A stretch of DNA of 27,274 bases. Source: an uncultured Erysipelotrichaceae bacterium (GTDB taxonomy: Bacteria > Bacillota_I > Bacilli_A > RF39 > UBA660). The notes under the pieces were generated by a model. It did no database searches and was not told the DNA's origin. It was given only the letters and a program-made list of their open reading frames with translations. Both the position numbers and the translations under genes were made by a program. Numbering within the stretch: the first letter of the stretch is position 1; every line of letters begins with the position of its first letter. Positions 1 through 7,997 of the stretch are shown one piece after another. The stretch covers positions 1-27,274 of the forward strand of contig CADBNY010000059.1 in NCBI GenBank assembly GCA_902796215.1, read 5' to 3'.

Positions 1-4
1 ATTT

Positions 5-26
5 CCGTTTAACATTCTAGAAACGG
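5..26. repeat. Inverted repeat CCGTTT/AAACGG
   Basis: CCGTTT at 5-10 and AAACGG at 21-26 are perfect inverted arms around a 10-nt loop. The arms repeat the stem of the terminator at 51-66, so they could also pair with it. No T-tract follows, and I see no gene in 1-42. Confidence 0.35.
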
Positions 27-42
27 CAATAACTCTGAAAAA

Positions 43-66
43 GAAAAAAATCCGTTAAAAAACGGA
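43..66 (-). terminator. Intrinsic terminator after the small Asn/Met-rich gene
   Basis: TCCGTT (51-56) and AACGGA (61-66) form a 6-bp stem with a 4-nt loop. On the minus strand a T-rich tract (43-50) follows it. It lies about 65 nt downstream of the stop of the 132-350 gene. Confidence 0.7.
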
Positions 67-131
67 CCTTAGTCTAAAAATTTACGCATTACTAGTATTT
101 TTGTTTACAGTAAATTTATACTTATACTTCT

Positions 132-350
132 CTATTTTTCTATCATAAAGGAGCAATCTTGAGGAACTTCATGAACAAAAGTTCTGTTAATAACTCGTTC
201 TTGTACACCATTATTCATAGAATTTTCAACCATAGGAGTACCCTTATTAATCATGTTAATATCAACATCCATATCTTGATTTATATAATTATTATCACCA
301 GAAATATTGTTTTCCATATTCATATTTTGAAAAAAATCATTATTATACAT
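132..350 (-). CDS. Small Asn/Met-rich protein, possibly spore-coat CotD-like
   Basis: This is a 72-residue protein preceded by a perfect AGGAGG with 7-nt spacing, and it has its own terminator at 43-66, so it is probably a real gene. Residues 1-45 are low-complexity, rich in Asn, Met and Asp, with no membrane segment or signal peptide. The C-terminal part contains ERVINRTFVHEVPQDC. This recalls the [ERxxxRTFVHEVPxxC] stretch that I remember from short CotD-like coat proteins of Bacillota, but those usually continue with a His/Cys-rich tail that is absent here. It may be a shortened member or an unrelated small protein. The family assignment is weak recollection; existence of the gene is much better supported. 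Confidence 0.6.
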   Translation of the reverse strand: MYNNDFFQNMNMENNISGDNNYINQDMDVDINMINKGTPMVENSMNNGVQERVINRTFVHEVPQDCSFMIEK

Positions 351-368
351 TTAAATACCTCCTAAGAT

Positions 369-396
369 ATTGTATGTAAACAATCTTTTTTTTCCA
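369..396 (-). promoter_or_regulatory. Possible promoter of the small Asn/Met-rich gene
   Basis: On the minus strand TGGAAA (391-396) and TACAAT (369-374) are 16 bp apart, just upstream of the AGGAGG. The -35 match is weak. The element abuts the terminator of the upstream lipoprotein gene. Confidence 0.4.
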
Positions 397-397
397 C

Positions 398-420
398 AAA
401 AAAAGATATCAAGCGATATC
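398..420 (-). terminator. Intrinsic terminator of the lipoprotein gene
   Basis: GATATC-AAGC-GATATC (405-420) forms a 6-bp stem and is followed on the minus strand by seven T residues (398-404). The hairpin starts one base after the stop codon of the 421-855 gene. Confidence 0.8.
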
Positions 421-855
421 CTATTTAACTGTACACTTATATCCTTCTTTTTCAAGTTCTTTCTTAGTCTTTGCTGGAGTTGTCATTTTATCTAAAATAT
501 TTTTAGCAATCTTATCAACATCCAAAACAGAAGATACTTTTAAATGCTTATCAGTAATATTTTGTTTACAATCTGTAAAAGCATCTTTATAAGAACTCAT
601 TGCAGACTTTACAGATGTACAAAAATCTTGTTCTTTTAATAAACCAATTTGCTCATCAGTATAACTAGATAAATCCATATCATAATCAAAATCCATAGCA
701 GCAATTGTATTACCTTTAAAACCTACATTAAAAGTAATATCAACCCCATTAGCTGTTTGCTTACAAACTAATTTTGATTCTTTTGTATTACATCCAGTAA
801 CAACTAAAAGAAAAGCACACACACCAACAAAAGCAATAATTCTATTTTTTTTCAT
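421..855 (-). CDS. YehR/DUF1307-like lipoprotein
   Basis: The chosen start gives a 144-residue secreted lipoprotein. The N-terminus (MKKNRIIAFVGVCAFLLVVTGC) is a lipoprotein signal peptide with a VTGC lipobox, so the mature protein should be anchored by Cys22 to the outer face of the membrane. The rest is a small soluble domain with conserved-looking Cys residues and the layout of DUF1307 (YehR-like) lipoproteins, a family of unknown function. An upstream in-frame ATG would add six residues, but it lies in the ribosome binding site; AGGAGG sits 4 nt before the start used here. It has its own promoter (875-903) and terminator (398-420), so it is a single-gene unit. The DUF1307 assignment is by overall pattern only. 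Confidence 0.75.
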   Translation of the reverse strand: MKKNRIIAFVGVCAFLLVVTGCNTKESKLVCKQTANGVDITFNVGFKGNTIAAMDFDYDMDLSSYTDEQIGLLKEQDFCTSVKSAMSSYKDAFTDCKQNITDKHLKVSSVLDVDKIAKNILDKMTTPAKTKKELEKEGYKCTVK

Positions 856-874
856 ACTTCCTCCTACTAACAAT

Positions 875-903
875 AATATATCATAAATAACATCTTTTTA
901 CAA
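875..903 (-). promoter_or_regulatory. Sigma-A-type promoter of the lipoprotein gene
   Basis: Minus-strand TTGTAA (898-903), a 17-bp spacer and TATATT (875-880). The predicted transcript starts near 868, leaving only a few bases before the AGGAGG at 860-865. Confidence 0.6.
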
Positions 904-917
904 TAATAAACCTTTCT

Positions 918-2225
918 TTAAAAAGGGAACTTTATATTCCCATTTGAAACACCCCTCATCATTTTTTTCATCTGATCAAACTGTTGAAGAAGCTTATTAA
1001 CTTCTTGAACAGAAGTTCCACTTCCGCTAGCAATTCTTGTTTTACGACTAGATTTAATAATTTCAGGATGTCTTCTTTCTTTTGGAGTCATAGAAAGTAC
1101 AATAGCTTCAATATGAGCCATCTGTTTAGGATCAACTTTAACATTTGTAAGTCCCATTTTCTTCGCCCCCGGAATCAATTTAATTAAATTTTCCAAAGGA
1201 CCCAATTTTTTTATTTGCTTCATTGTCGATAAAAAATCTTCTAAATCAAACTTTCCTTGTTGCATTCTTTTTGCTGCTTTTTCTGCTTCTTTCTCATCAA
1301 TAGATTCAGTTGCCTTTTCAACAAGAGAAACAATATCTCCCATACCTAAAATTCGACCAGCCATTCTTTCTGGATCAAAAAAGTCTATCCCATCCATCTT
1401 TTCAGAAACACCAATAAACTTTATTGGAACATGAGTTAAATGGCGGATAGAAAGAGCTACTCCACCTCTAGTATCTCCGTCTAATTTTGTTAATACCACT
1501 CCTGTTAATGGCAATTTATCATTAAATCCTGTAATAACATTAATAGCATCCTGACCCATCATAGAATCAATAACAAGCAAAATTTCTTGTGGCTCTACAG
1601 AAGTACGGATATCTTCAAGCTCGTCCATTAACCCTTCATCAATATGAAGTCTACCAGCAGTATCAATTAAAACGTAGTCATAATGGTTTTCTTTAGCATA
1701 ACAAACTGCGTTTTTAGCAATCTCCACTGGATTTCTCTTTCCTTCATCATAAACTTCTATATTTAACTGTTTTCCTAATTGCTTTAACTGATCAATTGCA
1801 GCAGGGCGATAAACATCACAAGCAACTAAAAGAGGTTTTTTACTATGCTTCTTTCTTAAAAAATTAGAAAGTTTCGCAATAGAAGTAGTTTTTCCTGAAC
1901 CTTGTAAACCAACCATCATTAAAATCGCAGGATTTCCCTTTAAATTTAAATCTTCGCTATCCCCACCTAATAACTCAGTTAATTCATCTTTTACAATTTT
2001 AACAAATAAATCACCTGGATTAATACTAGAAATAACTTCTTCCCCCAATGCCTTTTCTTTCACCTTACTCGTAAATTCTTTTACAACTGTGTAATTAACA
2101 TCAGCCTCTAACAAAGCAAGACGAATCTCACGCATCATATCAGAAATGTTATCTTCTGTAATTTTTCCATATCCTTTTATTTTATGAATAGCATTTTGTA
2201 ATCTGTCTCCTAAACTCTCAAACAT
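918..2225 (-). CDS. ffh: Signal recognition particle GTPase Ffh (SRP54)
   Basis: Ffh binds SRP RNA and signal sequences of nascent membrane proteins and docks on FtsY. The 435-residue protein has the full N-G-M layout. The four-helix N domain is about 1-90. The G domain has a P-loop GLQGSGKTT (106-114), DVYRPAAIDQL (137-147), DTAGR (188-192) and TKLDGDTRGG (246-255). The M domain (about 300-435) contains RIASGSGTSVQEVNKLLQQF. The C-terminal tail is short and lacks the long Met/Gly-rich stretch of many Ffh proteins, but keeps the terminal FPF. I chose the ATG with AGGTGAT upstream; a GTG nine bases earlier overlaps that site. ylxM and ftsY lie upstream but are separated by a HerA-type gene, so ffh has its own promoter here. 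Confidence 0.98.
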   Translation of the reverse strand: MFESLGDRLQNAIHKIKGYGKITEDNISDMMREIRLALLEADVNYTVVKEFTSKVKEKALGEEVISSINPGDLFVKIVKDELTELLGGDSEDLNLKGNPAILMMVGLQGSGKTTSIAKLSNFLRKKHSKKPLLVACDVYRPAAIDQLKQLGKQLNIEVYDEGKRNPVEIAKNAVCYAKENHYDYVLIDTAGRLHIDEGLMDELEDIRTSVEPQEILLVIDSMMGQDAINVITGFNDKLPLTGVVLTKLDGDTRGGVALSIRHLTHVPIKFIGVSEKMDGIDFFDPERMAGRILGMGDIVSLVEKATESIDEKEAEKAAKRMQQGKFDLEDFLSTMKQIKKLGPLENLIKLIPGAKKMGLTNVKVDPKQMAHIEAIVLSMTPKERRHPEIIKSSRKTRIASGSGTSVQEVNKLLQQFDQMKKMMRGVSNGNIKFPF

Positions 2226-2243
2226 TATAATCACCTAGAAAAT

Positions 2244-2252
2244 ATTATAACA
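2244..2252 (-). promoter_or_regulatory. Extended -10 promoter of ffh
   Basis: Minus-strand TGTTATAAT (2244-2252) is a consensus TGn extended -10 about 20 nt before the ATG. There is no good -35; an AAAGGAGG stretch that does not serve any start codon lies in the spacer position. Confidence 0.55.
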
Positions 2253-2272
2253 AATAAACCTCCTTTATAAAA

Positions 2273-2307
2273 GAAAAAAATAAAGTCAACAAAAGTTTGA
2301 CTTTATT
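2273..2307 (-). terminator. Intrinsic terminator overlapping the end of the HerA-type gene
   Basis: An 11-bp perfect stem (2279-2289 with 2297-2307) with a 7-nt loop is followed on the minus strand by a T-tract. The stem includes the stop codon at 2303-2305. It separates the ATPase transcript from ffh. Confidence 0.85.
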
Positions 2308-4468
2308 CTTGTTCAACCAACTTTAACAAAGGCTCTCCACTATCAGTAGTCAATGTTGCCATACCTGTACCACCCATTCCTTGTTGTCCCACATTTATAT
2401 CAATAATTTCAGATAACCCAACAGGTGCAGACGCTTCCTCCAACTTAGGCATAGAAACATCCTGCTGTTGAACTGATGACGCAATAGAATCTATCACAAC
2501 AGGATTATTAGCAAAAGTGATATTTTCATTGCTAGATTTTGTTATTTCAGGAACACCGACATTAATACTAGGTGAAATATTATTATTTTCAGAAGAACTA
2601 ACTACTTGAGTAGGCATCTGAAACAATGCTTGATTTGATGCTTGAACTGGTGCTTGAACTGAAATTTGAGCAGGTATCTGAGATACTGATACCATTTGCT
2701 CAACACCACCATTTTGCACTCCACACCATATATTAACAACATCACAGTTCCCTGATAAAGGAGCAGGATCTGGCATTTTCATCTTAATAATCAAAGGTAT
2801 TTTAAAACCTAATCCGAATCCCAAACAAGTTCCAGACTGCAAAGACTTCTGCTTTTCAATAATTTCATCCGTTATATGAGGTATCATTTTGCGCATATAA
2901 TCAATATCCATTGGATGATTAATTTTAAATATTAAAAAGTTAGTACACTGCGAAATAACATTATCAGAAAGCTCAACTGGTCTTTGAGTAATAATACCTA
3001 AAATCACGCCATATTTACGACCTTCTTTAGCAATTCTTTCAAAAATATTATAACCAAATAAGAAACGATCATGATCACTTTGAATATATCTATGAGCTTC
3101 CTCTAATACAATATGAAATGGTATACTTCCCCTATTTTTTAAAGACTTACAAAAATCAAAAATTAGGCGAGAATAAATTTTTGTTAAAACTTTAGCAAAA
3201 TCATCATCTATATCATTTAAATTAATATTAACAATTTGATATTTTCTTCCATCGACAATTAATAATGATGACAAATATTTTTCCAAAGAAACATAATCTT
3301 TTACATCAAAATATTTAGCATTGTCTCCAACAATTAAGGAATGTAAACGAACACGTATAGTAACAGAATCTCCATAAGTTTGTTCATTTCTTAACCATCC
3401 TTCACTAATTAATGTAAAGTTAAGAGCTTTCTCCAATGTATTTAAATCATAAAAAACCCCCGTATGTGGTTCAAAATCATCATATTCTTCTTTAATAAAT
3501 GATTCAAGATACTCATTCATTAAAACACTTTCCGTAAAATTACCAGAATTATCAATTAAGAAACACTCTCTAAATTTACGAACATATCCAATTCCTTGAA
3601 TTGGGGCTTCCATATTAAATTCATCAGTAGAACAACTAGCTAAAATAGAAAATATTTCATTTCTCTTATTAGGAGCAGTCTCATTTGTATACAAAATCGT
3701 CATAATAGCTTTAGCAAGCAAATGATTTTTATAAGCATTAGAATCAATATCATTTTGACTAAATACTAATGCCAACTTCAACATTCTATCAATAATTGGA
3801 AGTTGAGAATGAGAAGTACATTGCAATAATAAAGCCAAATCATCTCTATTTAACAAATAAATAGGAAGACGTAATTTTTCTCCAATATTATCATTCTCAT
3901 TTGTACTAATATAGCGATAATTATATTGAGGGTTAATTTGATTTAAATTACTAAAAGCATTGTAATATTCACCTGATGAATCAAAAATAAAAATATTAGC
4001 TTTATATGGATTTAATTTTTTATCATGAAACATATTTTGAAACAAACGAGTTGTTCCACAAGACTTTCCTGAACCAGTATTACCAAAAATGGCAAAATGA
4101 TTACTGAAAAAACTATTAACATCTAGATAAACAGGAAAATCATCATAAAAAGGACAAACTCCTAATTCCATATATCCAGCAGTATCAGAACCAGTAATTA
4201 AGGGAACTTCACTTTTATCAATAACACGAATTTGTGCATCTAAAGATGGCTTACGAATCGTTCCACCAATAAGACGATTATCAACAATCTCACCTAAAAA
4301 ACGTGCTTTAACAATATTTCCTTCTAAATTATCAACTTCTCCTAAAACAGTTTTAACATCATCTTGAAAGACTAAATGTAAATTCATCAAATTTGTCGTA
4401 ACTTGAACATCATCCTTTAATTTTATTTGGCAAGAATCATCACTAATATAAGTAATTCTATCAAACAT
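2303..4468 (-). CDS. HerA/DUF87-type ATPase
   Basis: This 721-residue protein is a HerA/FtsK-superfamily ATPase, a family that forms hexameric rings translocating DNA. An N-terminal beta-rich region (about 1-90) fits a HAS-barrel. The ATPase core shows Walker A GNTGSGKS (129-136), the HerA-typical FDSSGEY (162-168), Walker B FHIVLEEAHR (451-460) and ITQRP (493-497), which matches the conserved TQRP near the end of the core. The tail (about 585-721) is low-complexity, rich in Gln, Val, Pro and Ser with repeated xQxPVQ-like units, and is probably disordered. HerA partners such as NurA, SIR2 or DUF4297 are not encoded nearby. The gene has its own promoter and terminator, and lies between ylxM and ffh. 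The family is clear; the cellular role is unknown. Confidence 0.88.
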   Translation of the reverse strand: MFDRITYISDDSCQIKLKDDVQVTTNLMNLHLVFQDDVKTVLGEVDNLEGNIVKARFLGEIVDNRLIGGTIRKPSLDAQIRVIDKSEVPLITGSDTAGYMELGVCPFYDDFPVYLDVNSFFSNHFAIFGNTGSGKSCGTTRLFQNMFHDKKLNPYKANIFIFDSSGEYYNAFSNLNQINPQYNYRYISTNENDNIGEKLRLPIYLLNRDDLALLLQCTSHSQLPIIDRMLKLALVFSQNDIDSNAYKNHLLAKAIMTILYTNETAPNKRNEIFSILASCSTDEFNMEAPIQGIGYVRKFRECFLIDNSGNFTESVLMNEYLESFIKEEYDDFEPHTGVFYDLNTLEKALNFTLISEGWLRNEQTYGDSVTIRVRLHSLIVGDNAKYFDVKDYVSLEKYLSSLLIVDGRKYQIVNINLNDIDDDFAKVLTKIYSRLIFDFCKSLKNRGSIPFHIVLEEAHRYIQSDHDRFLFGYNIFERIAKEGRKYGVILGIITQRPVELSDNVISQCTNFLIFKINHPMDIDYMRKMIPHITDEIIEKQKSLQSGTCLGFGLGFKIPLIIKMKMPDPAPLSGNCDVVNIWCGVQNGGVEQMVSVSQIPAQISVQAPVQASNQALFQMPTQVVSSSENNNISPSINVGVPEITKSSNENITFANNPVVIDSIASSVQQQDVSMPKLEEASAPVGLSEIIDINVGQQGMGGTGMATLTTDSGEPLLKLVEQE

Positions 4469-4502
4469 AATATATCCCCTCTTTGCTACTTTCCTATATT
4501 AA

Positions 4503-4531
4503 ATTATACTAAGAACAAATATATTTTTCAA
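4503..4531 (-). promoter_or_regulatory. Promoter of the HerA-type gene
   Basis: Minus-strand TTGAAA (4526-4531), a 17-bp spacer and TATAAT (4503-4508), about 35 nt before the start codon. It directly follows the ylxM terminator. Confidence 0.8.
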
Positions 4532-4564
4532 GAAAAAACAAAGAACCTTTTTAAAAAAGATTCT
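4531..4564 (-). terminator. Intrinsic terminator of ftsY-ylxM
   Basis: AGAACC plus T5 (4542-4552) pairs with A6GATTCT (4553-4564), one G-U pair included, and is followed on the minus strand by TTTGTTTTTT. It overlaps the last codons of ylxM. Confidence 0.75.
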
Positions 4565-4844
4565 CTAATTGTTCTTTTATAGAAAAATCATCAATTTTTG
4601 AAATAATTTCTTCTATTGTTTTCTTTTTTTCAAAAAGCCCCAGCTTTTCTTCATATTCATCTAGCTTAACAAGAACATTATGGACTTGCTTAAAAGCTGC
4701 ATTCCTACTAACATCATTATTTTCTGCCATTTCAGCAAAACTCAAATTATGAAAATAGTACTCCTCAAAATATTGTCTTTGCTTTTCTGTAAGAAGAACT
4801 CCATATAAATCATAAAGACTATTATAATAAATAACATTCTCCAC
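4551..4844 (-). CDS. ylxM: YlxM family SRP-associated protein
   Basis: YlxM (UPF0122) is a small helix-turn-helix protein resembling sigma-70 region 4. In streptococci and bacilli it associates with the SRP and modulates its GTPases. The 97-residue product contains the family signature LTEKQRQYFEEYYFHNLSFA, then AENNDVSRNAAFKQVHNVL, an HTH in about residues 20-65. The C-terminal half is charged and helical. Two in-frame GTG codons compete for the start. The second (4844) has AAGGGTGAT at good spacing, while the first lies inside that site. The gene begins 11 nt after ftsY stops, so the two are almost certainly co-transcribed. In many Bacillota ylxM is directly before ffh; here a HerA-type gene separates them. 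Confidence 0.93.
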   Translation of the reverse strand: MENVIYYNSLYDLYGVLLTEKQRQYFEEYYFHNLSFAEMAENNDVSRNAAFKQVHNVLVKLDEYEEKLGLFEKKKTIEEIISKIDDFSIKEQLENLF

Positions 4845-4855
4845 TAAAATCACCC

Positions 4856-6016
4856 TTACATCATATCTTTAAATAATCCATAAATATATTTTTCAATATC
4901 AAAAACCTGTAAATCATCCTTAGTCTCTCCAAGTCCGATATATTTAACTGGAATTCCTACTTCTTCTTTAATTGCTAAAACAATACCACCCTTAGCTGTA
5001 CCATCCAACTTCGTTAAAATGATACCTGTAATATTCGTAATCTCCTTAAAAGCCTTAGCCTGGCTAATTCCATTTTGACCTGTAGTAGCATCAATAACAA
5101 GTAGTGTTTCACTAGCTCCACCTTCAATTAGCCCATCAATTACCTTATTCATTTTTTCAAGTTCCTTCATTAAGTTAACTTTATTTTGTAATCTTCCAGC
5201 AGTATCAACTAAAACAACATCAATATTATCTTCTTTTGCTTTAAGAATACCATCATAAACAACACTTGCAGGATCACTGTCTTCCTTCCCGTAAAAAGAA
5301 ACCCCTACCTTTTCACTCCATTCTTTTAACTGATTTACAGCTCCAGCACGAAATGTATCAGCACCAACTAATAAAACTTTTTTTCCTTCATCCTTCATTT
5401 TATTAGCAAGTTTACCAATAGTAGTTGTTTTTCCAACACCATTAACTCCAATAAATAAAAGAACAGTAGGCCCATCAGAATTATATTGTATTTTATTACT
5501 TAATACTTCATCATTAACATAAATAATAAACAATTCATCTACAATAATTTCTTTTAAAAGCGAAGGATCTGTAATATTTTCAGATTTAGCTCTATTCTTT
5601 AAACGATCAATAAAACTCATAACTGTATTAACACCAATATCAGCCATAATAAGAATTTCTTCTAATTCATCAAAATAATCACTAGTAATTTTATCATATT
5701 TACTTGTTAAACTAACAAGCTTAGAAACAAATCCTTGACGAGATTTTGTAAGTCCTTTTTCATATACTTTTACATCTTTTTTTACATCAACAACTCCATC
5801 TTCTTGTCCTTTTAAATTTTTAGTATCAACAGATTTTTCAATAACATTAGTAGTCTTCTCTTTTTCTTGTTTTATACTGTCCTCATTTTCTATATCAACA
5901 TCATATTCTTCTGCAACTAGTTGTTCCTCATCTTCTATTCTTTTTTGCATTTCTTCTCTTGTATCTTCATTTTTTGTATCTTTAAACATATTTTTTATTC
6001 TACTAAATAAGCCCAT
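4856..6016 (-). CDS. ftsY: SRP receptor GTPase FtsY
   Basis: FtsY is the membrane-associated receptor that forms the paired GTPase complex with Ffh. Residues 1-90 are a highly charged acidic and lysine-rich A domain. The N domain runs from about 95 to 175. The G domain has the P-loop GVNGVGKTT (190-198), ADTFRAGAVNQL (219-230), DTAGR (271-275), TKLDGTAKGG (335-344) and YIGLGE (359-364). The length of 386 residues is normal for a Gram-positive FtsY. AGGAGG precedes the ATG at 6-nt spacing. It is the first gene of an ftsY-ylxM unit with a promoter at 6060-6088, and it is divergent from the RNase J gene. Confidence 0.98.
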   Translation of the reverse strand: MGLFSRIKNMFKDTKNEDTREEMQKRIEDEEQLVAEEYDVDIENEDSIKQEKEKTTNVIEKSVDTKNLKGQEDGVVDVKKDVKVYEKGLTKSRQGFVSKLVSLTSKYDKITSDYFDELEEILIMADIGVNTVMSFIDRLKNRAKSENITDPSLLKEIIVDELFIIYVNDEVLSNKIQYNSDGPTVLLFIGVNGVGKTTTIGKLANKMKDEGKKVLLVGADTFRAGAVNQLKEWSEKVGVSFYGKEDSDPASVVYDGILKAKEDNIDVVLVDTAGRLQNKVNLMKELEKMNKVIDGLIEGGASETLLVIDATTGQNGISQAKAFKEITNITGIILTKLDGTAKGGIVLAIKEEVGIPVKYIGLGETKDDLQVFDIEKYIYGLFKDMM

Positions 6017-6059
6017 TTTATAACCTCCTTGTATAAATAAGCTAAAACACTTATTACTA

Positions 6060-6088
6060 ATTGTATCAAAAATAACAAAAAAAGTCTT
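6060..6088 (-). promoter_or_regulatory. Promoter of ftsY-ylxM
   Basis: Minus-strand AAGACT (6083-6088), a 17-bp T-rich spacer and TACAAT (6060-6065). The stretch ATTTTTGATACAAT is repeated exactly at the cca promoter (27146-27174). Confidence 0.55.
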
Positions 6089-6207
6089 CTTTTTCTATAT
6101 ATTTATATAGATAAAAATTTTAGTAAATTTTGATAATATATTCATAGAAAGACTTTCAATGTTGTTTTGGTATTTAAATTTATTATACCATTGGTCTTTC
6201 TTTTTTT
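6081..6207 (+). promoter_or_regulatory. Terminator-like hairpin with a competing pairing, upstream of RNase J
   Basis: The 304-bp spacer between ftsY and the RNase J gene holds ordered inverted repeats. GAAAGAC (6147-6153) plus CAATG (6157-6161) pair with CATTG (6189-6193) plus GTCTTTC (6194-6200), a 12-bp stem with a 3-nt bulge, and eight T's follow at once on the plus strand. An alternative inner pairing is TGGTAT (6168-6173) with ATACCA (6185-6190). AAGTCTT (6082-6088) can instead pair with the AAGACTT that contains the left terminator arm. The layout resembles an attenuator or the end of a short RNA. I found no convincing plus-strand promoter for it, and it lies upstream of the RNase J promoter. 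A perfect palindrome CTATATA-TT-TATATAG is at 6095-6110. Confidence 0.45.
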
Positions 6208-6248
6208 ATGCTTTACCAAATATTTTACACTATCATTTTTTTCAAGAA

Positions 6249-6277
6249 TAGACAAAATAAAAAAAATATAGTATACT
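6249..6277 (+). promoter_or_regulatory. Promoter of the RNase J gene
   Basis: TAGACA (6249-6254), a 17-bp A-rich spacer and TATACT (6272-6277), giving a leader of about 35 nt. Confidence 0.7.
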
Positions 6278-6320
6278 CATATAGTTAGTTCTTTACAAAT
6301 GAAAAAGAAAGGAGATTATA

Positions 6321-7997
6321 ATGAAATCAAATGAAACCAACGAAACAAAAATCATCATTTTAGGTGGTTTGGGAGAAGTTGGAAAAAATATGTATTGTGT
6401 AATGCATAAAAATTCTATTGTTATTGTTGATGCCGGTGTAAGTTTCCCAGAAAGTGAACTTATGGGAGTCGATTATGTTTTACCTGATTTTACCTTTTTA
6501 AAAGAAAATGAGGATAAAATAAAAGCCTTATTAATTACTCATGGTCATGAAGATCATATTGGAGGAATTCCGTTTTTATTACAAAGTATTAATATTCCAG
6601 CTATTTATGCTCCAAACCATGCAAAAGAATTAATTGCAGTGAAACTTCAAGATAGAAATATTCGTTATGACAATTTATTTGTATATACAGATAAAACAAG
6701 ATTAAAATTTAATGAAATGGAAATTGAATTTTTTCGATTAACTCATTCCATTCCAGATTCTCATGGAATAAGTGTAAAAACTCCAGACGGAAGAATCGTT
6801 TTAACTGGAGATTACAAATTTGACTTAACACCTATTGGACCAATGGCTGATTTATACAAGATGGCAAAATTAGGGGAAGATGGCGTAGATGTGTTAATGG
6901 GAGATTCTACAAATGCTTTAAATGAAGGATTTTCAAATAGCGAATCAGTTGTTGATGAAACATTAAATGAAATGTTTGAAAAATGTAAAACAAATAGAAT
7001 TATCATTGCAACCTTTGCATCAAACATATACAGAGTAAAACATATTTTTGAAACTTGCTATAAACACAATAGAAAAATATGCATTTTTGGTAGAAGTATG
7101 GAAAACAATATTAATATATCTTTAAACGGAGGATATATTGAACATAAAGAACTTCTTATTTCACCAGAAGAAGCAAATAACTTAAAACCAAATGAAGTTG
7201 CAATTCTTTGTACAGGAAGTCAAGGAGAACCATTGGCTGCTCTATCAAGAATTGCTAATGGCACTCATAAACAAATAAAATTAAGACCAGATGACATTGT
7301 TATTTTCTCATCATCTGCTATTCCAGGAAATGCCCTAAGTATTTCAAAAACAATTAACAAACTGTATTTAAAAGGAGTAAAAGTATATACAAACAATGTT
7401 TTACAAGATTTACACACATCTGGACACGCTAATGAAGAAGAAGTAAAATTAATGATACGATTAATAAAACCAAAATATTTAGTACCAGTTCATGGAGAAT
7501 ACAGAATGCTAAAAAAGCAAGCAAATATTGGAATAAATTGTGGTATTTCTAAAGAAAACACCTTTATCGCTAAAAATGGAGATATTCTTATTCTAAAAAA
7601 TCATACTTTAACAAAAGGTGAATCTACTTTAGGAGCTGATATTTATGTAGATGGAAATAGAATTGGAGAAATAGGAAGTGCTGTAATTAAAGATAGAAAA
7701 ATCATGTCAAATGATGGAATATTAGTAGTAATTATTAATGTAGATATGAAAAAGCGTCAACTTTTAATTAAACCTAATATTACAACTAGAGGTTTCATCT
7801 TAGTAAATGAAAATGAAGAACTAATTCACAAAATAGAAAATAAAGCTGAACAAACAATTACATCTGCATTAGAAAATCCAAAATCGACTTTTGCTACTTT
7901 AAAAAGTGATATTACAGAAACTCTTTATCCATTTATTTACACTTTAACAGGTAGAAAACCAATTATTCTTCCAGTTATATTAGACATAAAGCGATAA
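6321..7997 (+). CDS. rnj: Ribonuclease J
   Basis: RNase J is a metallo-beta-lactamase/beta-CASP enzyme with 5'-3' exonuclease and endonuclease activity in mRNA decay and rRNA maturation. The 558-residue protein shows the opening LGGLGEVGKNMY (14-25), the zinc-binding THGHEDHIGG (73-82), the TGDYKFDLTP motif, the beta-CASP region with IIATFASNIYR, a CTGSQGEP motif, and PVHGEY in the C-terminal part of the catalytic core. A C-terminal domain follows. Length and motifs are canonical, and it cannot be assigned to J1 or J2 from this alone. AGGAGAT precedes the ATG. The unit is monocistronic, with a promoter at 6249-6277 and a terminator at the stop codon. RNase Y lies 450 bp away on the other strand, and the RNase P RNA gene is further along. 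Confidence 0.97.
   Translation: MKSNETNETKIIILGGLGEVGKNMYCVMHKNSIVIVDAGVSFPESELMGVDYVLPDFTFLKENEDKIKALLITHGHEDHIGGIPFLLQSINIPAIYAPNHAKELIAVKLQDRNIRYDNLFVYTDKTRLKFNEMEIEFFRLTHSIPDSHGISVKTPDGRIVLTGDYKFDLTPIGPMADLYKMAKLGEDGVDVLMGDSTNALNEGFSNSESVVDETLNEMFEKCKTNRIIIATFASNIYRVKHIFETCYKHNRKICIFGRSMENNINISLNGGYIEHKELLISPEEANNLKPNEVAILCTGSQGEPLAALSRIANGTHKQIKLRPDDIVIFSSSAIPGNALSISKTINKLYLKGVKVYTNNVLQDLHTSGHANEEEVKLMIRLIKPKYLVPVHGEYRMLKKQANIGINCGISKENTFIAKNGDILILKNHTLTKGESTLGADIYVDGNRIGEIGSAVIKDRKIMSNDGILVVIINVDMKKRQLLIKPNITTRGFILVNENEELIHKIENKAEQTITSALENPKSTFATLKSDITETLYPFIYTLTGRKPIILPVILDIKR

Noticed and set aside
1..42. Possible end of another gene or an RNA
   Set aside because: The minus strand gives RVIAVSRMLNGN in one frame, but there is no start signal and no recognised family; too short to call.
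159..365. Plus-strand frame of 68 codons over the 132-350 gene
   Set aside because: It is the complement of a gene with a perfect ribosome binding site and has none itself; the composition is that of an antisense frame.
984..1187. Plus-strand frame inside ffh
   Set aside because: Antisense shadow of the conserved M domain, with no ribosome binding site.
6017..6320. SRP RNA gene between ftsY and the RNase J gene
   Set aside because: The spacer is structured and next to ftsY, but it lacks the conserved GGAAGCAG apical loop of SRP RNA on either strand.
6812..7027. Minus-strand frame inside the RNase J gene
   Set aside because: Shadow of conserved coding sequence with no ribosome binding site.
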